64,000 nt of DNA from Prorocentrum cordatum. Taxonomy: Eukaryota > Sar > Dinophyceae > Prorocentrales > Prorocentraceae. The stretch covers positions 527,780-591,779 of the forward strand of contig CAUYUJ010011558.1 of assembly GCA_963575745.1 (NCBI GenBank), given 5' to 3'. The position numbers and the translations under genes are program-made. Below are positions 31,815 through 43,027 of the stretch, in pieces (the stretch's first letter is position 1; the number at the start of each line of letters is the position of its first letter). Under the pieces are notes generated by a model. It did not search any database and was not told the DNA's origin. It was given only the letters and a program-made list of their open reading frames with translations.

Positions 31815-32990
31815 CTCGCCGCCGTATTGGCCTGGAACCTCAAGAGGCCTCTCGGCGGATGCCAATTGGATTTCTCTTTTAATATGCGGCGAGTGCGTGT
31901 CCGCCTGTGTGTGCCCCGTGCAATGCGATTGCGCGCGCGCGCTCGCTTGGTGGTTTCTGTATTGTCCGCCATCGGATCGCCGCCATGTCACCCTGGAAAC
32001 TCAAGTGGCCCCTTAGTTGTTGCCGACTGAAGTTCCCATCTAGCATGCAGCCCGTACGCGTCCGCCTGTTGGTGCGCCATGCAATGCGCCTGCGCGCTCG
32101 CTTGGTGATGTCAGTCATGTCCGCAAGAGAATCGCCGCCATGTTGGCCCCAAATTGGAAGTGGCCTCTCGGCGGTTGCTCATTCGATGTCCCACATAGCA
32201 TGCGGTTTGTGCGTAACCGCCTGTGCGTGCGCCGTGCAAGGCGCTTGCGCGCTTGGTGGTTTCTTTAGCGTCGGCAAGAGGATCGCCGCCATGTTGGCCC
32301 GGGAACGCAAGTGGTTCCTTCAGCGGTGGCCGATTGGATTTTCCATTTGACATGCGGCTTGTGTGTGCCCTCGTGTTGTTGCGCCAAGCAACGCGTCTAC
32401 GTGCTCTCGCTTTGTTTTTTTTTTATTGTGTCCGCAGTCGGATCGCCGCCACGTCGGCCTGGAAACTCAAGTAAGTTAGCCCCTTAGTTGTTGCCGACTG
32501 GGTTCTACACTTACCATGCACCCTGTACGTTTCCGCCTGTTTGTGTGCCATACAATGCGCTTGCGCGCTCGCCTGGTTGTTTTGCATTGTCCGCAAGAGG
32601 ATAGCCGCCATGTTGGCCCGGGAACGCAAGTGGCCCCTTCAGCGGTTGCCGATTGGATTCCTTTTTGGACTTGCAATTTGCGCGTGTCCGCCTGTTGGTG
32701 CGCCATACATTGTGCGTACGCGCGCGCTCGCTTTGTGGTGTTTGCAGTACTCGCTGATCGCCGTCATGTTGACATGGAATCGCATGTGACCCCTTGCCGA
32801 TGCGGATTGGATTTCTTCATTTGCATGTTGCGAGTACGCGTCCGCCTGTGGGTGCGCCATACAATGTACCTGCGCGCGCACGCTTGGTGATTTATTTTTT
32901 CCGCAATCGGATCGCCGACAAGGTGGCCTGGGATGTCAAATGACCCCTTAGCGGTATTCGGTCTGTACATGTCAGCTTGTTGTTGCGCCA
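31815..32990. repeat. ~155-bp satellite, about 8 units
   Basis: GATCGCCGCCATGTTGGCC-like cores sit at 31975, 32131, 32281, 32441, 32600, 32756 and 32910 (spacing 150-160 bp), with a partial unit before them. Each unit also has GT(A/T)CGCGTCCGCCTGTTGGTG then CGCCATGCAATGCGC, and a CGCGCGCTCGCTTGG run. Divergence between units is substantial. Confidence 0.88.
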
Positions 32991-32999
32991 TGTAATGCG

Positions 33000-33570
33000 C
33001 CTACGCGCGCTCGGTCGCTCGTATGGGGAGGGGATCACGACAACGAGGCTGTCCTCCAGCGGGCATGTTGTGTTGGTCTAAAGTTTGTGCGCTCGTTTTT
33101 GCAGTATTTGTCATGGTGCTGTCATACCAATGCCCGCCTCAAGACTAACACGAAGACCCGAACACACAACAGGGACGAACTATGCGAAGGCGGGTAAGAG
33201 GAATGATAGCGAAGTTGAGAGAGACTTATTCAGGGTTTTCGTGTACGTGTTGACGATCGTCGGATTTTGCCCAATAAGGCCTGGCTTTGTTTGTGGGGTG
33301 GCCCAGGCCCATTATGTTTAGATAGTGGGCGGAATGGGAAGTAGACAACGTGGACAGGAACTGTAACCGGAGGGGGAAGTTAAGGAAAAGTGTAAGACAA
33401 CGGATGACGAAATTGAGTAGGACTATGAACCATATATCTGTTCGTGGTTTGTTCGTGTACAGTTTGACTTGGTCAGGGCAGGGTCGTGCACATCATGGTT
33501 CGGTCAATGCTTGTCGCGTAGTTTTATCCGTTTTGCTTGCCGCGACAAGAGCGCATCGAAACGTACTTGC
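33000..33570. other. Lower-GC spacer with a diverged duplication
   Basis: This part is visibly more AT-rich than its surroundings. CGAAGTTGAGAG...TTCGTGTACGTGTTGAC (about 33210) and CGAAATTGAGTAGG...TTCGTGTACAGTTTGAC (about 33410) may be two copies of a ~200-bp unit. No gene is recognised. Confidence 0.4.
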
Positions 33571-33574
33571 TTTA

Positions 33575-33915
33575 GAGCGTTCTTGGGGCGCTTTTGGGCG
33601 GTTTGAGGCCGTCTTGGGGAACGCTTGGGCCCCTCTTGGAGCTCTCTTGGCTATCTTGGGGCCATCTTGAGGCCTCAGAAGCGCATCGGAAGCGAAAAGG
33701 CGAGAAGGCAAACATCATTCCATCAGTTTTTTTGGGGGGGGGATTTTGGAATTCTCGGGGAGGTCCTGATGGGTCTCCGAGGGCACCTGTCTTGTGGCCC
33801 TCTTGCGGCCCCTTGGAGGCATGTCGAAAGCTGTCTTGAGGCGGTTGTTTTGGGACATCGTGGAGGCCATTTTGTGCTATCTGATGCCCTCTGGGAGGCC
33901 ATCTTGGGCGCTCGA
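33575..33915. repeat. GGCCTCTTGGGG-type repeat block 4
   Basis: TCTTGGGGC(C/G), TCTTGGAGC and TTGAGGCC units, with an internal GCGCATCGGAAGCGAAAAGG. The latter recalls ATCGGAAACGATGAGGCGAA at about 37275, after block 5. Confidence 0.6.
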
Positions 33916-34069
33916 ACCCTGCGGCCCCCCCCGTCCAGGTCCAGGGGAGGGGGTGGGTGGGAGGAGGGGTAAACCCCTCCTCGAAGGGGAAGAGGGGTTA
34001 TTTTGGAAGAGGGAGGAAGATCTCGTTAGACCAACTACGCCCAGAGCGCTGGTGGGATTTACTATGGGT

Positions 34070-34240
34070 GGTGGCCTCGGAAGCGAGTGCCGTGCCTGGA
34101 GTACTTTGCAAGGAATGGTGGCTCCGGGATCGCGCTCCCCGTGTAAGTTTCGAAGGACGGCGGCCTCGGGAGCGCGCACCCGCAGTCATTCGCAAGGAAT
34201 CGTGGCCTCGGGAGCGCGCATCCGCAAGGAGGCCCTTCAC
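34070..34240. repeat. ~42-bp minisatellite, array 1 (4 units)
   Basis: Units begin GGTGGCCTCGG/GGCGGCCTCGGGAGCGCGCA at 34070, 34117, 34159 and 34201. Their second half is TGGAGTACTTTGCAAGGAAT or similar. It is the same family as 40340-40615, and both lie just after a GGCCTCTTGGGG block. Confidence 0.7.
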
Positions 34241-34419
34241 GTCCTCATCCTGCATTCGTCTAAGTTGAAGGGAGAGACAGTCGGGTCCCAGCGCCGTCAG
34301 ACATGGCGGTGGATGAGCCGATGTGTGGCGAGGGGGTAGGTGCCGATAGGGGGGCAAGGTGCGGCAAGGGTGGAGGAGTGAGCGAGGAGTGAGACGGGTG
34401 GGGCTGGGGCGCGGCGAAA

Positions 34420-34830
34420 AGGATTGTGATCGTGATTGTGATGGTGATGGTGATTGTGATGGTGATGGTGATGGTGATGGTGATGGTGATGATGTTGTTG
34501 GTGATGATGGTGGTGATGATGATGATGATGATGATGTTGATGATGATGGTGATGATGATGATGGTGATGATGCTGCTGATGATGATGATGCTGCTGATGA
34601 TGATGACGAGAGTGTTGATGATGATGGCGGCGATTTGGTTTCCATGTTTGGCGATTGTTATGGTGATGGTGATGTTGGCGTTGACATTGACGTTGGCTCT
34701 GATTAGCCTCAGGATGAGTATGCATACTAATGGAGACGATGGTCGTGATGGTAATGGTGATGGTGATGATGGCGGTGATGGTGATGATAGTGATGGTGAT
34801 GACGATAAGGAGGAGGGAGCGGAGGAGGAT
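34420..34830. repeat. (GAT/GGT)n microsatellite
   Basis: About 400 bp of GATGGTGAT triplets with one interruption near 34620-34730. It gives Met/Val, Asp/Gly or His/Ser frames. Confidence 0.92.
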
Positions 34831-35268
34831 GATGATCATGATGGTGGAGGGGTGGTGGGGATGGGTCGACCTGCCCGTGTGGCGCGACGGGGCCCATGCG
34901 GATCTGCCCCCCCCCGTGCCCTCCTCCACCACCCGGCCGCAGGTGAAGAACGACAGGTTTCAGCAGCCGGGCCCCCAGCAGCAGGAGGCGGAGAAGGGCA
35001 GCGGGGAGGGAACGTCGTGGCCCTGAAACAGGAACGGGTCCTGACGGGAAGGTGTATTGCAGGTGTTTCCCTGATTTGCGGTTCCCAGGGCCGTCCGCGC
35101 TGCACTGGGGCCGTCATAAAACGACACAAGATGGGAAGATGGTCCGGGGGAGAGCCCCAGGGGTGCATGACCCGTTTCCCCCAGGACCCATTTCTTTCCG
35201 TCGCGGCAAGAATGGAGATATAGGAAATTGTCCCAGAGCGACCCTAGCTAGGAGTTGGAGCATTTAGG
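34831..35268. other. No recognisable gene
   Basis: GC-rich sequence. A plus frame (about 34860-35026) rich in Pro/Gln/Glu ends with TGA and matches nothing I know. Confidence 0.4.
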
Positions 35269-35269
35269 A

Positions 35270-35505
35270 AAGCAACATCTACATCTACACCGACAGCTAC
35301 ATTTACATCTGCACCTGCATCTACATATACATCAACATCAACAGCGAGACTCACATACATCTACATCTACACCGACAGCTACATTTACACCTGCAGCTAC
35401 ATCTACATCTACATCTACATATACACCTACATTTACATCTACATCTACACCTACACCTACATCCACATCTACACCTACATCTACATCTACAGTTACACTT
35501 TCGCA
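35270..35505. repeat. (ACATCT)n hexanucleotide repeat
   Basis: ACATCTACATCTACACC-type repeats, about 235 bp. Confidence 0.92.
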
Positions 35506-35554
35506 TTGGTGTTGCTTTTGCTTTGCGTTGCCTTTGTTGTTGCTTTGCCTGTGC

Positions 35555-35957
35555 TTTGCTGCTATGCTATGCTATGCTATGCTATGATATGCTGCACTAT
35601 GCCATGCTATGCTATGCTATGATATGCTGCGATATGCTATGCTACGCTAGGCTGCGCTATGTTACACCAGGCTATGGTATGCTATGCTATGCTGCGCTAT
35701 GCTATGGTATGCTATGATATGATGCGCTTTGCTATGCGATGCATCTGCTATGCTATGCCGTGCTATGCTATGCTATGATATGCTATGGTAAGCTGCGCTA
35801 TGATATGCTATGCTGCGCTATGATATGATATGATGGGCGATGATATGATATGCTAAGCTAAGCTAAGCTACATATACAGCTCAGCGAAACTACGATAAAG
35901 CTAAGCTAAGCTAAGCTAAGATAAGCTAAGATGAGATAAGCAACGCTAAGCTAAGGG
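35555..35957. repeat. (CTATG)n passing into (CTAAG)n
   Basis: Pentanucleotide TATGC repeats with GATATG variants to about 35850, then AAGCT repeats to about 35957. The second block differs from the first by one base per unit. Confidence 0.92.
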
Positions 35958-36059
35958 GACGTAACAGGGGGAACCGCGGGGCGGATGCGGGGGGAACCGC
36001 CCGGGGCGATTAGCACTGCCCGGCCCTTTAAGCACACAGGGTAAGAACCCTTCTAGGCA

Positions 36060-36165
36060 GAGCCTAGGTAGGAAATGAGGAGGGGAAGGATGAGGACGAG
36101 GGGGGATCAGGGATGGTGGAGGATGAGGACGGAATGGGGGGGAGGACGAAGAGAAGGAGGGAACG
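36060..36165. repeat. AGG-rich purine tract
   Basis: Degenerate GAGGA/GGATGAGG sequence. Between it and 36600 there is pyrimidine-rich and then GC-rich DNA with no feature I can identify. Confidence 0.6.
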
Positions 36166-36604
36166 TGAGGGCCTTGCAGATGGGATCTTCTTTGACCTCC
36201 TGCGTCCACCCGCCCTGGTCTCTTCTCCCTCCTCGTTGCCCTGCTCCTTTTCGCCTCCCTCTCCTTCTCCTGTTTGTCGTCCTCGTCCTCGTCGTCCTCG
36301 GTCTCCTCCTTTCGGCGACTTCCGACTCCTCTCCCAGGCGCACCTGTTGCTGGGAAGATGGTGCCTGTGTAGGCCGTCGTGGGCCCTTCACCCTCAGACG
36401 GTCTTGCTTCGAGCCAGAGGTCTCCCCCGGGCGAGGTCGCAGGTGATTGCTTGACGTGGCAACGCGCGTGCGGCGCGTGCAGCCCCTCCGCCCCGCAGAC
36501 AAGGTCGAGCCTCGGGCTCTGGCTGCGCATCAAGAACGAGGGCGCAGGCCGTCACGGGGGGGGGGTAGCAGGAGGAGGATGGGGAGTCATCAGGGGAGGA
36601 AGGG

Positions 36605-36790
36605 GTACCCATACCGCAACCCCGCCCTCATTTTTGCCTTGTTGGGCCTCTTGGGAGGCTCTCGTCGCCACGGCTGATTTCGCTCCGAAGTCCTGGTCAG
36701 ATTGCATCCCCAGAGTGGTCTGTGGAGTAGCGGTATTAGTACCTTTTGGTATTCCCAGCGAGGGTGCTTCCTCGCGTCGTTCAAAAATCC
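36605..36790. repeat. Dispersed repeat G, copy 2
   Basis: TTGGGCCTCTTGGGAGGCTC, TCGTCGCCACGGCTG, TCCTGGTCAGATTGCATCCC and CCTCGCGTCGTTCAAAAATC match copy 3 at 45140 in order and copy 1 in part. Confidence 0.6.
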
Positions 36791-36859
36791 CACCAGCCCA
36801 TCGAAAGAACGATGCCCAGGCGAGTTGGCCTGGGCTGGGGAAGTAGTCATACCCCAAGA

Positions 36860-36985
36860 GGGGGAGGATGGAGGAGGGAGGGGCGAAGCGGAGGAGAAGT
36901 ATGGGGGAGGGCAGGAGGAGGATGAGGAGGAGGAAAAGGAGGAGGCGGAGGAGGCGGAGGAGGACGAGGGGGACGAGCAGAAGGG
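36860..36985. repeat. GGA-rich purine tract
   Basis: GGAGGAGGATGAGGAGG-type repeat. Confidence 0.85.
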
Positions 36986-37215
36986 CCCGAGGACTCTTGA
37001 AGGCCTCTTCGGGCGGCTTGGGAGTCTCTTGGCGGTCCCGGGGGCCTCTTCGGGCGTCTTGGGTGCCGCTGGGGGGCCTCTGGGCCGTTTGGCGGCCTCT
37101 TCGAGGCGTCTTCTCTTGGGGCCGCGAGGGCGCCTATTGGGGCCATCTTTGGGGCACTATTGGGGGCCTTGGGGACCCTCTGAGAAACATCTTGGAGGAT
37201 ATCGATCACAGAGGG
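36985..37215. repeat. GGCCTCTTGGGG-type repeat block 5
   Basis: TCTTCGGGCGGC, CTTGGG.GCC and GGGGGCCTTGGGGACC units, followed at about 37275 by ATCGGAAACGATGAGGCGAA. Confidence 0.6.
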
Positions 37216-37409
37216 CCCAACTTTGAGCTTTCTTGGCCAATTTTGGAGCCATTTGGCGGTTTCGAAAACCCATCGGAAACGATGAGGCGAACAGGCAGCA
37301 GCCATTGACGTGTCAAACCAGTCGGTCGACCACCTGCGCCCAGAAGGCAGATGGGACCTGCTGGCATCCCAGTCGTCCCTGTAACATGCAAATATAAAAT
37401 GGTCGCGGG

Positions 37410-39250
37410 GCGGCCGTGCATTCTCCAAATGTGGTGGCAGAGTGCGCTCCGTATTGTTTTTTGATAGGGGTGAGGGGGGGGCGGGGGCCCTCATGGGGTC
37501 CTCTTTGTTCTGGGTGGGCTGCCGGCCGGGTGGGGGAGGGGGTGTATATTATTAGGGAACAGTGATCGAGGCACCCCCAAGATAGCAAGCCGTCAAGCTC
37601 ACTCCCACCCGCATTCCCAACAAATAGGTAACACCCGAGCCTCAGCATGTTCAGCAGTCGACTTTTGATGGACAGCTACTGGGAACTAAAACCGACTCCA
37701 TGTACGCGACGATGGGGCGAGGTGCGCCAGGCGTGCCAGGCGCGCCACGCGCGCCAGACACTCCTGGGGCCCGAGCGTGCCAGGCACGCCGGGTGCGCCA
37801 GATGCGCCACGTGTTGCGCGTACCAGGTGTGCTGCATGCTCCAGCCGCGCCAGGTGCGCCACGTTTGGGGCACGCGCAGAGTGTGTCAGGTGCGCTGCGC
37901 ACGAGCCAGCTCACATCGGGCAACATGTCGGCCCCCTACCACCTTTGTCGAAAAGCAGTGCCCATCATTGTGTCTGGTGGGCCTGCGCACAGCAGGCCAT
38001 ACGTCACAACCCCCGCCGTCCTTGTCAACAACCACTTGACAGTGATCGCGGGTCGGCCGCGCATGATCCAGATTTAGCCGCGAGGTGCATTATGCATTGT
38101 TTTTCGTAAGTGATGGTAGCCCCGATCACAGCAGGTAATATGCTGACACCCCCTGCCGTCCCTGTCACAAAACCATGCAACGTGCTCACGGGCCTCACGA
38201 ACAGGAGTCGAGACTTCGCCCCAACGTGTACATTATTTATTTTGTGATAAGGATGGTGGGGGGGTGGGGGTGCATCGGGTTGGCCGCGCATGCTCCAAAT
38301 GTGGAGGCAGAGAGTGGTTTGTGTGTTTTTTGACAGGGGTGGTGGGGGTGGGGGCCCGCCTGGTTGGCTGCCGGTCGCCTGGGGGAGGGGGTGTATATTA
38401 ATAGGGAAAAATCAAGATCCGCCCCGCCCGCAAGCCGTCTCGCTCACTCCCACCCGCCCTCCCACCACAGAAGTTGCGCCCTGGCAGCAGCGTGTTCAGC
38501 GGTAGTCTTTGGATGGGCAGTTAATGGGAAACAACACAGACCCCATGTGCACAGTGCTGGGGCGAGGTGCGCCTGGCGTGCCAGGCGCGCGACGCGCGCC
38601 AGGTGCGCCAGGCACCCCGGTGGCCCAAGCATGCCAGGCACGCCTGGTGCGACAGATGCGCCACGTGATCCACGTGCGCCATGTGTGCCGCATGCTCCAG
38701 CCGCGCCAGGTGCGCCACGTTTGGGGCACGTGCAGAGTGTGCCAAGTGTACTTGCGCACGCGGCTGCACACATCGGGAACACATGTCGGCATCCACCACC
38801 TTTGTCGAAAACCAGTGTGCAATCGCGGCGGGGTGGTCATCATAGCGTCTGGTGAGCCTGCACATAGCAGGCAGTATGCCTGCAAACCCGCCGTCCCAGT
38901 CAAAAACCAATGCGCAGTGATCGCGGGGTGCCCGCGCATGATCCAGATGTTACGTCGAAGTGCATGTGGTATTGTTTTTCACAGGGGTGCTGGCCCTACG
39001 CGCAGCAGGCAATCTGCGGGCACGCCCGCCGCCTCTGAGAAAACACAATACAAAGTGCTCGCGCCCCCTCGATCCTCGATCATAACCCAAGATTGTGCAC
39101 CACATTTGACTTCACGTTGTTCGGGGGGGGGGTCCTCGTTGTCGCTGGTTGGCTGCGGGTCGTCTGGTGGAGGGGGCTGATTCTCATAGGGGACAGTGAA
39201 GGGGAAGAAGGGGTTAGAAGAGGAAACAGGCTGAACCATCCACGCCCCAA
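37410..39250. repeat. 870-bp tandem duplication (2 full copies plus a partial third)
   Basis: CTCCAAATGTGG(T/A)GGCAGAG occurs at about 37423 and 38293. Each is followed in order by a G-rich run, GGGGGAGGGGGTGTATATTA, GCTCACTCCCACCCGC, the AT(G/A)TTCAGC.GT...CTTTTGATGG region and a GGCGAGGTGCGCC(A/T)GGCGTGCC run of short GCGCCAGG repeats. A third partial copy (G-rich run, GGTTGGCTGCGGGTCGTCTG, GGGGACAGTGA) is at about 39120-39210. No gene is recognised inside. Confidence 0.85.
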
Positions 39251-40184
39251 AGGGCTCGTGGGATGTTCGGCTTCCGGGGGCCCTCCATGTGCCCCGACGG
39301 AGGCTTGGGAATGGAGGGAGAAGGAGTTGGAGGGGGCTGCACTGCGTCAGTCGGCGCTGCGATGCAGAGCGGGGCCGAGGGTTGCAGGGCGAAGGTCCTC
39401 AACCTTTTCATTCGCGGGGGCAGGGCGGGCGGGTGAGGCGGAGGCGGGGGGGTCAGAGACCAACGTGACGAGGTCGAGCGGCGCGGTCAATCGATCATAC
39501 GCTTCGAGTGCGGCGCCCGCGTGAGTCCGGCAGGTCCGCAGTACCAAGGTCGTGGGCGAACGCAAGAGCCGTTCGACCGTTGTGAGCGCTCGGGCCACTG
39601 ATCGCTCTCAGGTTTCCCGAGCATTCAGAGGGCTCCACCCGAGGACTGGCCCTTGCCCAATCCCTGAGGCCCCTGTCCATAGCCATGGCCCTGTCGCGTG
39701 GCACCTGCGGCAGATCTGTTCTGCCCATGCGCATTTGCTACAAGCGAGCGCCGCCGACCGTGAGTGTGATTGGGCCAGCACGATGTTGTACTCTCGAGCG
39801 ACAGCTCTTTTTGATTGCGAGTTGGAGCTGCAGCGTACCCACTTGTAGTACAGGATGAGGACTAAGAAATTACCTGGGGTCGTGTACACGCGGCGGCGCT
39901 GGGGATGATGATTAGAAAAGCCGGCTCTGGGCCGGGAAACTCTGTGTTTAATATTTCCTCCCCTCCCTCGGGCGCGCGCCTGGACAATCGCCGGGCCAGA
40001 CCGAGCATAAGCGAAGCGGAAGCCGAAGCTTCCAGAAACTACGTAAGGGTTTCGCCCTCTGCCGCCTGCCCTCTCTCTCTCTCTCTGATAATGGGGCATG
40101 CAAGAGCTATGTTGTGAGGCCTGGGCGCCGTCTTGAAGCAGCGTCGGAACTCCGAATGGGGGGCATTGGAGATATGAGTGTTGG
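39251..40184. other. No recognisable gene
   Basis: Single-copy-looking sequence with a (CT)n run at 40070-40086. A minus frame (39608-40099) contains CSKCAWAEQICRRC, two Cys-x-x-Cys pairs. It is suggestive of a knuckle but has no supporting context. Confidence 0.3.
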
Positions 40185-40335
40185 CATCTTGTGCCCCTCT
40201 TCGGGGTGCTCTTGGAGCGCTCTTAGGGGCCTCTTGAGAGCCTCTTGGGCGGTCTTGGGACCATCGTGGATGCCTTGGAGCACTTTGGGGCCGTTTCCGA
40301 GGCGTCTAATACCGTCTTGGGTGCCTTTTCTGGAG
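40185..40335. repeat. GGCCTCTTGGGG-type repeat block 6
   Basis: CTCTTCGGGG, CTCTTGGAGCGC, GGCCTCTTGAGAGCC and CTCTTGGGCGGTC units, directly followed by the ~42-bp array. Confidence 0.6.
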
Positions 40336-40339
40336 GATT

Positions 40340-40615
40340 GTGGCCTCGAAAGCGCGAGCACTGTGCATTTCAGAAGGTTTATAATTTCGAGGACGCGAGG
40401 AACGCGTAATTGACGAGGGATCGTGTCTTTGGGGACGCATATGTTGCGTATGTTACGAGAGTATTGCCTCGGAGACGCGAATACGGAGTACTCTACCAAC
40501 AATTATGATCTAGGGAGCACGGACACAGAAGAAATTGCGAGGGTGTATGGCCTTGGGGGCGCGAACGTGGCGTAATTTACAACAGATTTCTGGTTCGGGC
40601 GCGCGAATCTAAGGT
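40340..40615. repeat. ~42-bp minisatellite, array 2 (about 7 units)
   Basis: Degenerate units of 41-42 bp carry a GGCCTCG.(A/G)AGCGCGA-like head (40341, then about every 41-42 bp) and an AC.(G)AGTA..TAC.A.AA-like tail. They are recognisably the same family as 34070-34240. Confidence 0.65.
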
Positions 40616-40679
40616 TTTTTTCGCGTGTCCCAGGACCCTCAAGAAATTCTGAGACCCCCCCCAGGTGAACGCTGACCTT

Positions 40680-40900
40680 AACACCAGCGCTTGCCTCAGC
40701 ACCGATGCCAGCCAGCACCGACGACGCCAGCACCGACGCTGACACCAACACCGACGCTGCCAGCACCGACGCTGCCAGCACCGACGACGCCAGCACCGAC
40801 GCCAACGGCTGCACCTACACCGACGCCTGCACCTGCTCCAGCTCCAACGCCAGCACCTGCGCCAACACCGACGCCATGCACCAGTGCGACTTGGGCGACA
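40680..40900. repeat. GCACCGACGCCA-type repeat
   Basis: CACCGACGC(C/T)GACACC units give Pro/Thr/Ala frames on plus and Gly/Val or Trp/Arg/Cys frames on minus. I do not regard these as genes. Confidence 0.75.
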
Positions 40901-42350
40901 GCAGCGCAGCCCAGCCCAGCAGCTACAGATGCCGTTGCCCATGCAGCCTGAGGACAGCTCGGGTCCTTAAGCCTGCCATTCTGGGGTGCGGGTTCTGCCT
41001 GGAAGTGCTGGGGTCGCTCTGGGGCTGGGGGAGGGGTTCAAGTCTCCGGCAGATCCCCTGAGGATCTGCTCTCAGGACAACCCTGAGGTTCCTTCGACAT
41101 GATGTTGGGGGCGCCATGGACACTACGATGGAGTCCTACACGAAGCTGGACGAGTCGTAGGTCTGCGCGCTGGGCTCAGGGGCAAGCAGGGATACGTCGG
41201 CCACCACGAGTTCGACGGGTGGCTCCAATACCGGCAGCACGACGACGGTGAGCGTCGAAACCATGACGGCCACCAATCCTGGTGATGCAATGGCCTCCGC
41301 GAGATCGGCGATTGGATCCAGTACGGGCTGCATGACGACGCCGAGCCGCACGGTCACGACGGCCGGAAGCTACAGGAATACGACGGCCACCACGAATCCG
41401 TAGAATAGTGTTGTTACTAACGGCTCGGACCCGTACGTACGACGGGGTCTGGCTGTACGACGTTGAACAGCACGGCGGCGAGGAGTGAGCCAGTGAGGTT
41501 TGTCTGCAAGGTTTGCAGTTCTACCCCTCTTTCCCTTCCTCCTCACCGTTCTCCGTTCGTCTGCAGTCTCTTGTCGTTTGTATGTGTTGGTTTAGTTAAT
41601 TGTTGGGCTGGGGCCCATCGTTTGCATTTGCCAGGCCGCCCGGTCGGTCGCGGGCGGGCGACCCCAGCCATTGCGCTGGGTTTGCCCCCCCCGCCACCCT
41701 GGGCTGGCCCGTGCGTGGCATGATACTACATAACCTATGTATATATAAATATATACACATGGTATTTGACCACGTTTTCCCTAGTTTGTTCTCTAGTGTA
41801 CTCTGGCTGTTTCTCTCTAGTTTGTTCTCGCGGGGGGTTCGGTGCGGGCGCCGTCCATTCACTTCGGCATACGCGCGCGAGTTCAATTCCTGGGTCCGCC
41901 TTTTTCCTCTTCTGCCTTGTCTCCCTACCGTGCCCGAGTCCGGGGCTTCTGACAGCTTTTGCTTGCAATGTGCTGCCTATGGTTGGGTCCGGGTAGTGTG
42001 CCGCGACATGGTGTGGGCAGCCATCGTTTTTCCTCCTCTGCTCCTCCTCGTCCCGTTAACTACACCTTGCGTCTTCGTTTCATGGCTATTTTGATTACTC
42101 TTCACACAGGCGGGTGCGGCTGGGCAGTTGCAATTTGCTGCTCCGTCTCACGCTGCGGCTCAGTCACGCTGTTGTGAAATGCAGCCATCGAGGTTTGGGC
42201 AATTCATCATCGTGGAGAGGAATTATTCATAGAAGACACTATTTGCCTCCTGGTGGCTTATATCCTCTCTTCGGGGAGCCTCTTCGGAGAGGATGCTCTC
42301 CCTTTCCCTTTTTTTGACAGAGGGGCCCCAGGCGATGGTGGCAGAGGCGA
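40901..42350. other. No recognisable gene
   Basis: It contains ACGACGGCCACCA-type short repeats at about 41180-41400 and a duplicated CTCTAGTTTGTTCTC near 41780-41830. Hydrophobic plus frames at about 41600-42100 lack motifs. Confidence 0.4.
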
Positions 42351-42354
42351 AGAG

Positions 42355-42500
42355 GTAGAGGCAGGAAGACGAGGAGGAGGATGTGCAGGAGAGGAGACGA
42401 GGAGCAGGAGAAGAGAAGAGGAGGAGGAGGAGGAGGCGGAGGAGGAGGAGGAGGGAGACGAGGAGGAAGGACACGAGGGGACGTGGAGGACGAGGAGGAC
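42355..42500. repeat. GGA-rich purine tract
   Basis: GAGGAGGAGG repeats with ACGAGG interruptions. Confidence 0.88.
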
Positions 42501-42959
42501 GAAGAGAAGGGCGATGCGCTACATCGGCGTCACGCCAACATGCTCATACTATATGTGCGTCGCCCCCCCCGGGGGCGACGCGCGCACCGAGAAATTTAAT
42601 AGTGCATGCGTCGTGGCGGGCGCTCTCTGGCCACACCGCTCGTGAAACGATGTACTACAAGATGGGTATGCTAGATGTTCGGGTCGGACGCGCGCCTCCA
42701 ATGAGGACATATAGTATTAGTATGTCCCTGTACGTCCCACTACAGACCAACAAGCAAGAGGAATATGAGGATGAGGGGGAGGAGGAGGAGGCGGAGAAGG
42801 GGTAGGGTGAGGGCGAGGAGCTCGAGCACTTGGAGAGATGTGAGGGAGGAGGCTCATGAATCCGAGCTGGATCGACGGGCCCTGTACGGAGCAGCAGGAG
42901 GCAAGGAGATCCTCTAAAGCACGGGTGGCGAGTGCTTGGCAGCATCCCCTTCTGTTTTC

Positions 42960-42960
42960 C

Positions 42961-43024
<64 letters not shown>
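42960..43024. repeat. (TG)n microsatellite
   Basis: About 60 bp of pure TG. A poly-C run follows at about 43204-43222. Confidence 0.95.

Positions 43025-43027
<3 letters not shown>

Noticed and set aside
39608-40099. Cys-x-x-Cys pairs as a zinc-binding gag protein
   Set aside because: Only one pair of knuckles in a minus frame, no flanking retroelement domain and no start context.
42960-43024. Telomere or origin signal
   Set aside because: It is a plain TG dinucleotide run. No TTTAGGG-type telomere repeat was seen anywhere in the window.
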